Shown here piece by piece: positions 1 to 6,696 of a stretch of DNA of 64,000 nt (position 1 is the stretch's first letter; each line of letters starts with the position of its first letter). The translations under genes were made by a program, and so were the position numbers. Source of the DNA: Sphingobacterium chuzhouense (GTDB taxonomy: Bacteria > Bacteroidota > Bacteroidia > Sphingobacteriales > Sphingobacteriaceae); assembly GCF_014692525.1 (NCBI RefSeq), contig NZ_JACNYL010000002.1, forward strand, positions 1,054,001 through 1,118,000, read 5' to 3'. The notes beneath the pieces are model-generated. The model ran no database searches and was not told the origin of the DNA. It saw nothing but the letters and a program-made list of their open reading frames with translations.

Positions 1-216
1 ACCTCCATTTTTAAAACCCAGCAGTGTTTCATCATCTGTGGTGAACGTACCGGTTGCCTCAAAACTGGCTCCGGTCCCGTCCGAATGTAAGCGCATCAAT
101 GTTACAGGAATGGTATCCGTATCCGGAATAGCCGATTTGCGATCTGCTTGACCACAAGAAGATAAAAATACGGCTAAATAAATAACAGATACTGAAAGAT
201 TAAAGAATTTGTTCAT
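1..216 (-). CDS. RND efflux periplasmic adaptor (MFP/HlyD family), N-terminal part
   Basis: The gene enters the window from the left edge; only the first 72 codons are visible. It begins with a lipoprotein signal (hydrophobic stretch ending LSSCGQ, lipidated Cys at residue 22), followed by an acidic linker and a beta-rich segment with TGTF and LLGF, as at the start of RND membrane-fusion proteins, where the first strand precedes the biotinyl-lipoyl-like domain. The start codon lies 2 bp after the tolC stop, so the two genes are probably translated together. In this family the adaptor links an inner-membrane RND pump to a TolC channel. The pump gene is expected to follow outside the window. 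The call rests on the lipoprotein signal plus the neighbours; the diagnostic domains are not visible. Confidence 0.75.
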   Translation of the reverse strand, partial: MNKFFNLSVSVIYLAVFLSSCGQADRKSAIPDTDTIPVTLMRLHSDGTGASFEATGTFTTDDETLLGFKNGG

Positions 217-218
217 GA

Positions 219-1574
219 TCAAGGAATTTGAAAGGTTGCCGATTCACGTTCTAATTTAGCCAATGCCGCAAGCACCTGTAACTGACTGAGATTGACAGAA
301 AGTTTGGCGGAAGTATATTGATTGCGTGCATCAATAGTTTCTATATAGCTGTTAACGCCTTCTCTATAACCTCGCTGTATGAGTCGCTGGTAGGTAGACG
401 CTGCTTCGAGCTGTACTTTCGATTTTTCATAGTTTTTGAGCGCTGCCAGCACATCATTCCGGGCAGCTTGCGCCGCCACTCTCAGTTGTTGCTCTGCTTG
501 CGCTTTCCTATTCCATGATTCGGCAAGGTCGATTTTTGTCTCCTCCATCTTCAAGCGATTTCTGTTGCCTTGGAAGAGCGGCATGGATAACGTCAGACCA
601 ACCATAAAATAGCGCGAATCTTGGTTAAATTTCAAGCCTTCCGCCTGCGATCCCAAATCAAGAAATCCGCTTACTTTAGGCACCAGATATTGTTTGTTCA
701 TTTGCAATACAGATTCTTGCATTGCGATGCCGGCTTGTATGGCGAGCAGTTCCTCACGTTGCGAAACATCGATTTCACTCCCATCCTGCAAGCTCTGATT
801 CTGCTCTAGAAAAAGTGTACTATCCCGTTCGATAAATGCGTCCGCAGCCCTATTCAAGAGTGCATTAAAATACAGGGCGCTGTTTTTTATATTTTTTTCT
901 GCTTCTGCCCGTTGGGATTCAATCTGTGCAATTTCGGCCTTTGCCCGGACAATATAAGCTGGCAATCCCTTACCTGCATCCAACAGCTTTTGGTTGGCTC
1001 GAAGTCCTTCATGGGCTAAATCCAACGAAGATTCATAAATGCCCTCTACCTGTAGCGCACTGAGGTATTGATAATACGCCTCCTTAATTTCCTTAATCAA
1101 TTCTCGTTTATAAATCCCCACTTCTGACTCCTGTAGACGAACCGCATCCGTTTTAATCTGCTTATTATGTGTAATATCGGTGTTGATAAGCGGGACTATC
1201 GTACGAACTTTCGCATCGTAATAGTTTTGAGGTAGAAAATTGATGGTTTCATTCTGTATTTGTGGAAAAGCTTGCGATTGCGTGAGTGCATTCAATGTAT
1301 TATAAACCGGATTCAACATATCTCCGACAGGTAAATTAATGGATCGTCCGCCTTTTGCATGCGTATATGCGACATCTAAGTCGATAGCAGGTAGGTACAT
1401 GGATTTTGCCACCTGTAAAGCATTCATCGCCCGCTGCAAGGAGAGGTTTTTTTGTTGAAGCACCAAATTATTGTCCAGCCCCTCTTCGATATAATTTGAT
1501 AGAGGCGACTCCTGACCCACGGTTTTTCCATTTAAAAAACAAATCAAAATCAAACTTATGAATACCGTTCTCAT
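219..1574 (-). CDS. TolC-family outer-membrane efflux channel
   Basis: This 451-residue protein has a signal peptide (about residues 1-20, ending near VGQE) and the long heptad-rich helices of the outer-membrane efflux protein family in two repeats (about 25-235 and 270-445). The segment VGLTLSMPLFQGNRNRLK is the typical TolC strand motif (xPLFxGxxR) and recurs in weaker form earlier. It would form the trimeric outer-membrane duct of a tripartite RND pump, with the adaptor encoded next. It is the second gene of an operon: tetR ends 33 bp upstream, and a 13-bp palindrome resembling the one in front of tetR sits in that gap, so transcription may be controlled internally too. The start at 1574 is supported by the signal peptide. 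Confidence 0.93.
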   Translation of the reverse strand: MRTVFISLILICFLNGKTVGQESPLSNYIEEGLDNNLVLQQKNLSLQRAMNALQVAKSMYLPAIDLDVAYTHAKGGRSINLPVGDMLNPVYNTLNALTQSQAFPQIQNETINFLPQNYYDAKVRTIVPLINTDITHNKQIKTDAVRLQESEVGIYKRELIKEIKEAYYQYLSALQVEGIYESSLDLAHEGLRANQKLLDAGKGLPAYIVRAKAEIAQIESQRAEAEKNIKNSALYFNALLNRAADAFIERDSTLFLEQNQSLQDGSEIDVSQREELLAIQAGIAMQESVLQMNKQYLVPKVSGFLDLGSQAEGLKFNQDSRYFMVGLTLSMPLFQGNRNRLKMEETKIDLAESWNRKAQAEQQLRVAAQAARNDVLAALKNYEKSKVQLEAASTYQRLIQRGYREGVNSYIETIDARNQYTSAKLSVNLSQLQVLAALAKLERESATFQIP

Positions 1575-1576
1575 TA

Positions 1577-1589
1577 TTAACAGTGTTAA
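1577..1589. promoter_or_regulatory. Candidate TetR operator between tetR and tolC
   Basis: TTAACAGTGTTAA is a perfect inverted repeat around a single central base (TTAACA/TGTTAA). It lies 2 bp upstream of the tolC start codon. A copy matching 12 of 13 positions lies upstream of tetR. The repetition of the same palindrome at both ends of a TetR-family gene is the evidence; binding is inferred. Confidence 0.6.
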
Positions 1590-1607
1590 GTTTATGTTTA
1601 AAATTTT

Positions 1608-2246
1608 TTATTTTGTCGATTCCAAATAATGTACGAGGACACGAAAAGCATCTTCAATCATCCGTTCGTGGTTCTCGTCTCCAAAAACGACCTTCATCAT
1701 GCTTTTAAGATGTCCTGAAACATACAACGCACACATACCATGCACGGAGGCCCATGCCTCCATCGCTACATGTTTAGTATCCAGTCCATTGAAATAGCCT
1801 TTATCCTGACAATCCCGGACCGTCTGTAAAAGAAAATCGAAAACGCGTTCACCTTCTTCCCAAGACGTTTCTACACAGCTGATTTCCAAATACTCCATGG
1901 GGTCTTTCATCACAAACATGAGTTCATAGAAATCAGGATGTGTAAATGCGAAGTTTATATAACATTTTCCAAGTGCTTTTAACCGTTCAAAAGGAGATTC
2001 TACCTGCATCAAGGGTTGAAAGCTCTGCCGCATCATCTGGAAACCTTCCTGATGTAGCGCGTATATAATATCACTTTTATCTTTATAATACAAATATATC
2101 GTCGTCGGGCTAAATTCGATTTCCTTCGCTATTTTCCGTATGGATGTCGCTTCGTATCCAGCTGTGAGAAACAATTTTTTAGCTGCTTCCAAAATACGCT
2201 TACGTAAATCTTCTTTGTGCCTGATTTTCCGTTCTTGTATACCCAT
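1608..2246 (-). CDS. TetR/AcrR-family transcriptional regulator of the efflux operon
   Basis: The 212-residue protein has an N-terminal TetR helix-turn-helix (about residues 17-63), with the typical run AAKKLF...GYEATSIRKIAKE...PTTIYLYYKDKSDI. The C-terminal helices form the usual ligand-binding and dimer domain, with an aromatic-rich segment around FAFTHPDFYELMF. I chose the ATG at 2246 rather than the upstream TTG at 2267, because the family normally starts about 15 residues before the HTH. It is the first gene of a tetR-tolC-adaptor operon, so it probably represses its own operon and responds to a pump substrate. Identical palindromes before tetR and before tolC support autoregulation. The ligand cannot be read from the sequence. 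Confidence 0.92.
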   Translation of the reverse strand: MGIQERKIRHKEDLRKRILEAAKKLFLTAGYEATSIRKIAKEIEFSPTTIYLYYKDKSDIIYALHQEGFQMMRQSFQPLMQVESPFERLKALGKCYINFAFTHPDFYELMFVMKDPMEYLEISCVETSWEEGERVFDFLLQTVRDCQDKGYFNGLDTKHVAMEAWASVHGMCALYVSGHLKSMMKVVFGDENHERMIEDAFRVLVHYLESTK

Positions 2247-2273
2247 ATAAATTTTATTCGGAAACAAAATTAA

Positions 2274-2286
2274 TGAACAGTGTTAA
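2274..2286. promoter_or_regulatory. Candidate TetR operator upstream of tetR
   Basis: TGAACAGTGTTAA differs at one position from the perfect palindrome found between tetR and tolC. It lies 27 bp upstream of the tetR start, where an autorepressor operator is expected. Confidence 0.6.
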
Positions 2287-2310
2287 CTTTTTCAAATTTT
2301 AAATTACTTT

Positions 2311-2351
2311 CTATAAAAAACAAAGCCCCTGCAAAAATCTGCAGGGGCTTT
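2311..2351 (-). terminator. Rho-independent terminator of the hsp20 gene
   Basis: A 12-bp perfect stem (2322-2333 with 2340-2351, GC-rich core GCCCCTGC) has a 6-base loop. Read on the minus strand it is followed by a T-rich run (TTTGTTTTTT). It lies 36 bp beyond the hsp20 stop. Confidence 0.88.
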
Positions 2352-2386
2352 CTCCTCACCTTAAAACAACACCACACTACTTACAA

Positions 2387-2830
2387 TTATTTTACTTCGA
2401 TAAGTCTTTTTGCTACAATAGCATCTTCTTTCTTACCAACTGTTACTTGCAACACACCGTCTACATATTCTGCTTCGATGTCATTATAGTTTACAGATTC
2501 TGGCAAGGAGAAAGAGCGTGTAAAAGAAGTATAATTGAATTCTTTTTTACTGTACAATTTTTCTTCTACTTCCGTTTCTTCTTTCTTCTCCGCAGAAATG
2601 GTAATCAGATTTTTATCAACATTGATTTTAAAATCTGATTTCTGTAATCCCGGAGCAGCCAATTCAATTTTAAAAGACTTATCGGTTTCAGCGATATTTA
2701 CTGCGGGTACGCGTGTTACTAAACGATCCGAAATAAAGGAATCATTGAAAATATTATCAAAAAAGCTGTTAACATAAGGGTTAACTACATCTGAATTAAC
2801 AGTTCTGTTTGGAAATTTGATTAATGCCAT
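2387..2830 (-). CDS. Small heat-shock protein, Hsp20/alpha-crystallin family
   Basis: A 147-residue chaperone of the usual length. The alpha-crystallin domain spans about residues 40-140 and carries the hallmarks A-PGL-K-DFKI near the start (AAPGLQKSDFKI) and the YVDGVLQVTVGKK segment near the end; the C-terminal RLIEV is an IxI-like tail used in oligomer assembly. It would hold unfolding proteins in the cytoplasm during stress. The gene stands alone, with a strong terminator behind it. Unusually for this phylum it has an almost perfect Shine-Dalgarno (AGGAGGA, 9 bases before the ATG). Two similar inverted repeats 31 bp apart lie upstream and may bind a stress regulator. Confidence 0.95.
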   Translation of the reverse strand: MALIKFPNRTVNSDVVNPYVNSFFDNIFNDSFISDRLVTRVPAVNIAETDKSFKIELAAPGLQKSDFKINVDKNLITISAEKKEETEVEEKLYSKKEFNYTSFTRSFSLPESVNYNDIEAEYVDGVLQVTVGKKEDAIVAKRLIEVK

Positions 2831-2921
2831 TTTTATATCCTCCTAATTTTTTAATTTTTCTTTAATTGTTATGCTTGGTATTAATCAAAGTTTATACCGA
2901 AGAGATAAAATACAATAAACA

Positions 2922-2965
2922 AGACATTATGTCTGTTAATTCTAAAAACACAAGACAAAATGTCT
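2922..2965. promoter_or_regulatory. Two inverted repeats upstream of hsp20 (candidate operator pair)
   Basis: AGACATTATGTCT (2922-2934) is a perfect 6-1-6 palindrome; AGACAAAATGTCT (2953-2965) is the same motif with two changes. On the minus strand both are followed by TGT and T-rich sequence, and the starts are 31 bp apart, about three helical turns. They lie 92-135 bp upstream of the hsp20 start and 15-58 bp downstream of the folB stop. No regulator is identified. Confidence 0.5.
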
Positions 2966-2979
2966 TTAAAAATAAGTTT

Positions 2980-3345
2980 TTATGCTTTATAATGTAATGA
3001 AACGACTGTCTGTACTTCATCGTGTCCAAACGGCGGCGTTATTTTACGAATAGAAACCCGCACTTCATTAAGAAAACCATAACGTGCCTGTACATCCGAA
3101 AGCAGCTCTTCCGCTGCAGATTCAAGCAGTTTCCGTTCTTTTTTCATAACTGCACAAGTAAGTTGGTAAAGTTCTTCGTAATTAATGGTATTCATTAAAT
3201 CTTCTGCATCGGGATTACGAAAAGGAAAATAAACAGATACGTCCACGAAAAATTCATTCCCGAGAATACGTTCTTCTTCATAATAACCAATAGGTGAAAA
3301 AAAACGCACATTACGTAATGCTACTTCTTGTATGACAGAACCCAT
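2980..3345 (-). CDS. folB: Dihydroneopterin aldolase
   Basis: A 121-residue protein with the short T-fold of FolB. Visible family features are GYYEEER near residue 20 (the conserved Glu that binds the pterin), NYEELY around residue 57 (active-site Tyr) and IRKITPP near residue 100 (the catalytic Lys). The enzyme converts 7,8-dihydroneopterin to 6-hydroxymethyl-dihydropterin and glycolaldehyde in folate synthesis. The upstream in-frame extension to 3450 is hydrophobic, non-homologous and would overlap the divergent DUF1080 gene, so the ATG at 3345 was chosen. No other folate gene is adjacent. Confidence 0.9.
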   Translation of the reverse strand: MGSVIQEVALRNVRFFSPIGYYEEERILGNEFFVDVSVYFPFRNPDAEDLMNTINYEELYQLTCAVMKKERKLLESAAEELLSDVQARYGFLNEVRVSIRKITPPFGHDEVQTVVSLHYKA

Positions 3346-3438
3346 ATACAAACATATAAAAAATGAAACCGAGATGTAAATGTAAAAATTAATACATATT
3401 ATTGCTTTACAGAAAGCACCAAAAAAACATTTAGTCAA

Positions 3439-4173
3439 ATGAAGATTCAATTAGGGAGTACATTGTTATTCTTGGCATTATCGATAACCAGTATGGCACA
3501 GACAAAATTCAAACCAGAAGATACCGAATTTTATTCTTCTAAGCCTCCAGTGGTAACGCTCAAAAACCAAGTGCCCAGTGATGCGATTGTTCTCTTCGAC
3601 GGAACAAACCTTGATCAATGGGTAAGCCGCAACAATCCAGAACAACCGGCCGACTGGACTGTGGAGAGCGGGGTACTTACCGTAAAGCCGAAAACAGGTG
3701 ACATCCAGACCAAACAAGTGTTTGAGGATTTTCAACTTCATGTAGAGTGGAAAAGCCCGGAAGTGATAAAAGGTCAAGGTCAGGGACGTGGAAATAGCGG
3801 CATATTTTTACAAGGGCTATATGAAATCCAAGTATTGGATAATGATGACAATCCAACCTATGTCAACGGACAAGCAGGAAGTCTTTACAAACAGCGACCG
3901 CCATTGGTGGAAGTAAGAGCCAAAGAAGATAAATGGCATCTTTACGACATCGTCTATAAAGCACCACGCTTTAACAAAGATGGCATGCTGATCAGTAAAG
4001 GTAGCGTTACCGTGTTACATAACGGCATATTAATACAGAATAACACGCAAATCGAAGGTACTACAGAATATATTGGTTTACCAAAAATGCAAGCACATGG
4101 TGCGGGGCCTGTTATATTGCAGGATCACGGCGACTTAGTGAATTTCCGTAACATCTGGATTAGACCCTTATAA
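3439..4173 (+). CDS. Secreted DUF1080 protein (3-keto-disaccharide hydrolase fold)
   Basis: The 244-residue product has a signal peptide (cleaved near SMAQ, residue 21) and one DUF1080 domain (about 45-243). Visible features of this concanavalin-like fold are the opening FDGTNLDQW, the central GNSGIFLQG-YEIQVLD and the final FRNIWIRPL. Some family members hydrolyse 3-keto-glycosides; others have only been annotated by fold. Here it is a single gene facing away from folB, with no sugar-oxidation genes nearby, so the substrate is unknown. Export to the periplasm or outer membrane is supported by the signal. Confidence 0.85.
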   Translation: MKIQLGSTLLFLALSITSMAQTKFKPEDTEFYSSKPPVVTLKNQVPSDAIVLFDGTNLDQWVSRNNPEQPADWTVESGVLTVKPKTGDIQTKQVFEDFQLHVEWKSPEVIKGQGQGRGNSGIFLQGLYEIQVLDNDDNPTYVNGQAGSLYKQRPPLVEVRAKEDKWHLYDIVYKAPRFNKDGMLISKGSVTVLHNGILIQNNTQIEGTTEYIGLPKMQAHGAGPVILQDHGDLVNFRNIWIRPL

Positions 4174-4207
4174 GTAAAGACGTTGTATGTAACGTCTTTA
4201 CTTATAA
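4168..4207. terminator. Bidirectional terminator candidate between convergent genes
   Basis: A perfect 17-bp inverted repeat (4168-4184 with 4191-4207) has a 6-base loop and includes the stop codon of the DUF1080 gene. It lies between two convergent genes. The T-run is weak on both strands, so its efficiency is uncertain. Confidence 0.6.
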
Positions 4208-4224
4208 AAGATCCGTAAATAATG

Positions 4225-5916
4225 TTAAATGACTGTTTGTGTCGTTTTTTCATAACTATCGTTATGTACATGAGCTACTGCTCTACCCGACGGATCGTTC
4301 ATATTCTGGAAAGAAGCATCCCAAGCCAGTGCTTCCGGCGTGCTACAAGCAACGGATTTTACAGATGGTACCGTTTTAGCTGCAGCTTCCGAAGGAAAAT
4401 GGGATTCAAAAATGGAACGATATAAAAACTCTTCTTTATTCTTAGGTGTGTTGATCGGAAAACGAGACGCTGCTGTCTCAAATTCAACATCCGAAACCTT
4501 GCTTTCCGCCAACTCTTTTAGTGTATCTATCCAGCTGTATCCTACGCCGTCAGAAAACTGCTCCTTTTGTCGCCAGGCTATGCTTTCAGGCAGATAGTCT
4601 TCAAATGCTTTGCGCACAACCCACTTCTCCATCCTTCCGTCTTTAATCATCTTATCGGCAGGATTGATCGTCATAGCGACATCCATAAATTCCTTATCTA
4701 AAAAAGGTACACGCCCTTCAACCCCCCACGCTGCCAGCGATTTGTTGGCGCGAAGACAATCATACAAATATAGTTTGTTCAATTTCCGAACAGTCTCTTC
4801 ATGAAATTCTTGTGCGTTAGGCGCTTTATGGAAATAGAGATATCCGCCAAATAGTTCATCAGAGCCTTCACCTGATAACACCATTTTTATCCCCATCGAT
4901 TTAATTACCCGCGACAAGAGGTACATTGGTGTGGAGGCACGAACAGTCGTTACATCATAGGTTTCCAGATGGTAAATGACATCACGGATAGCATCTAAAC
5001 CTTCTTGGATCGTAAAATTTATTTCATGATGGATCGTACCGATATGGTCAGCGGCCTTCTTTGCCGCAATCAAATCAGGTGCACCTTTTAATCCTACTGC
5101 AAAAGAATGCAATTGCGGATACCAAGCGGCTTCTTTCCCACCGGTTTCGATACGTGTAGAAGCAAATTTCTTTGTGATGGCAGCGATAACAGAAGAATCC
5201 AGCCCGCCAGATAGTAATACGCCATAGGGAACGTCTGACATTAACTGGCGTTGTACCGCTTCTTCTAGTGCTTGACGCAATTTTGCCACATCAGTTTCGT
5301 TATCTTTCACGGCATCGTAAGACTCCCAATCACGCACGTACCACTTCTTGGGTTCGCTTCCCTCCTTATTATACAGGTAATGTCCCGGAGGAAATTGTGC
5401 TATCTCTACACAGAAGCCTTCCAACGATTTTAATTCCGAAGCAACGAAAAGCTGTCCACTTTCGTCTTTACCATAATATAAGGGGATGATACCCATATGA
5501 TCACGCGCAATCAAAAAAGAGTTATCGCGCGCATCGTATAACGCAAAACCAAATATACCATTCAAGTCTTCTATAAACGAAGCACCTTTCGCCAGATATA
5601 ATGCCAAAATAACTTCCGAATCCGACTGTGTGGTAAATTCGTAATTAGGTAGTGTATTTCGAAGTTGTTGATGATTATAGATTTCGCCATTCACGGCAAG
5701 AACAACGTTTCCATCCGGGCTGAACAACGGTTGACTTCCCGATATAGGATCCACGATAGCCAGGCGCTCGTGCGCCAAAATAGCTTTTTCACTGGTAAAG
5801 ATACCCGACCAGTCCGGCCCGCGATGACGAATGCGTTTCGACATTTCCAACACCTGCGGTCTCAACTTCTCCGAGGAGAATGGCTTTAATTCAAAAGCAC
5901 CAACAATTCCACACAT
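4225..5916 (-). CDS. asnB: Asparagine synthetase B (glutamine-hydrolysing)
   Basis: A 563-residue enzyme starting MCGIVGAF, where Cys2 is the glutaminase nucleophile once Met1 is removed, so the start is certain. The class II glutamine amidotransferase domain (about 1-185) has RHRGPD and NGEIYNH. The synthetase domain carries the pyrophosphate loop LLSGGLDSSV near residue 236 and SGEGSDELFGGY near residue 350. It makes asparagine from aspartate, ATP and glutamine in the cytosol. Length and motifs match the E. coli AsnB type. It is monocistronic. Confidence 0.97.
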   Translation of the reverse strand: MCGIVGAFELKPFSSEKLRPQVLEMSKRIRHRGPDWSGIFTSEKAILAHERLAIVDPISGSQPLFSPDGNVVLAVNGEIYNHQQLRNTLPNYEFTTQSDSEVILALYLAKGASFIEDLNGIFGFALYDARDNSFLIARDHMGIIPLYYGKDESGQLFVASELKSLEGFCVEIAQFPPGHYLYNKEGSEPKKWYVRDWESYDAVKDNETDVAKLRQALEEAVQRQLMSDVPYGVLLSGGLDSSVIAAITKKFASTRIETGGKEAAWYPQLHSFAVGLKGAPDLIAAKKAADHIGTIHHEINFTIQEGLDAIRDVIYHLETYDVTTVRASTPMYLLSRVIKSMGIKMVLSGEGSDELFGGYLYFHKAPNAQEFHEETVRKLNKLYLYDCLRANKSLAAWGVEGRVPFLDKEFMDVAMTINPADKMIKDGRMEKWVVRKAFEDYLPESIAWRQKEQFSDGVGYSWIDTLKELAESKVSDVEFETAASRFPINTPKNKEEFLYRSIFESHFPSEAAAKTVPSVKSVACSTPEALAWDASFQNMNDPSGRAVAHVHNDSYEKTTQTVI

Positions 5917-6245
5917 AAATTTAAATTTTAATACTGTTTACTAGCTTTCATTAGCATCATGACACAAAGAAACGTATTTAAAAATTAAATTCATAATATT
6001 ATTTAATTTTTATTGAAAATAACACAACGAAACACTTATTTATTTGATAAAATAATACAAAAAATGCCTTTTTGATGTTAACAAACACTTTTCAACATAT
6101 CATACGGCGCAGAATCGTCAACTTAACTTTCTGTAATGATTTGTTTGATTATATGATGAATATGATTTTCTAGCAATCCCCCTATTTCTTTTATTTTTTG
6201 TCATGCTATAAAAAATAATTATATTAGTAAAAGATTTAGAGCGAA
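5917..6245. other. AT-rich spacer upstream of asnB
   Basis: About 330 bp of AT-rich sequence between asnB and the small ORF at 6264. It should hold the asnB promoter, but I find no exact TAnnTTTG element on the minus strand. No ORF or RNA gene was recognised in this part. Confidence 0.4.
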
Positions 6246-6263
6246 AACAGTGTTGTTTGACAC

Positions 6264-6332
6264 ATGAAAAAAGGAAAAAACACATATCGAAAATTTAACT
6301 TTAAAGAAAAACGAGTGATTTCACTCGTGTAG
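6264..6332 (+). CDS. Possible 22-residue basic peptide or leader ORF before a strong terminator
   Basis: An ATG at 6264 opens a 22-codon frame (begins MKKGKNTYRKF, ends VISLV) that stops at 6330-6332. About 40% of the residues are Lys or Arg. The final codons form an inverted repeat (ACGAGTGA/TCACTCGT, 6311-6328), and a strong plus-strand terminator follows 13 bp after the stop. Neither neighbouring gene is on this strand, so the terminator must serve a transcript made here. It may be a small protein or only part of a small RNA. I do not recognise the peptide. Confidence 0.35.
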   Translation: MKKGKNTYRKFNFKEKRVISLV

Positions 6333-6345
6333 GTCGCTATATACT

Positions 6346-6381
6346 AGGCCGGCATCTTTTTGGATGCCGGCTTATTTTTTT
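6346..6381 (+). terminator. Strong rho-independent terminator with no annotated upstream gene
   Basis: A GC-rich 9-bp stem GCCGGCATC/GATGCCGGC (6348-6356 with 6363-6371) has a TTTTTG loop and is followed by TTATTTTTTT. The T-run exists only on the plus strand, so it ends a plus-strand transcript starting in the 5.9-6.3 kb spacer. Confidence 0.85.
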
Positions 6382-6397
6382 GATAAAAAAGGCGAAA

Positions 6398-6520
6398 ATG
6401 ACCGTGGTCACTTGACAAAAACAAGCTTTGCTTTTATTAAATGACCGTGGTCATTTGTTCAAAACAAACTTTGAGTTGAGAAAATCGAACTTTCATTTAA
6501 AAAATAGCCGCGGTCATTTT
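6398..6520. repeat. Three degenerate direct repeats carrying a 12-bp palindrome
   Basis: TGACCGTGGTCA, a palindrome, occurs at 6399-6410 and 6442-6453; a degenerate copy TAGCCGCGGTCA is at 6505-6516. The first two copies are followed by similar sequence (TTG, A-run, ACAA-CTTTG). Start-to-start spacing is 43 and 63 bp. The array lies between a plus-strand terminator and the 3' end of the minus-strand ubiD-family gene. It may be protein-binding sites or a small palindromic repeat family. Confidence 0.7.
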
Positions 6521-6696
6521 AAAACCTCCAACTTTCACCTTCAAAACCGGTACTTTTGGATTTTTTCCAGTTAAACTAGTTTCTTTAAAGCAGGTGTTTA
6601 TATATGTTAAAAGAAATTTACACCTACAAGAAAGTAGTATCTTTACATTTCCGATAAGGTTACATATCTTTCGTTTTGATGAAAAACCTGTGAATA

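Noticed and set aside
6246..6254. AACAGTGTT as a third TetR operator
   Set aside because: Only the 9-bp core matches, without the flanking bases; one such match is expected by chance in a window of this size.
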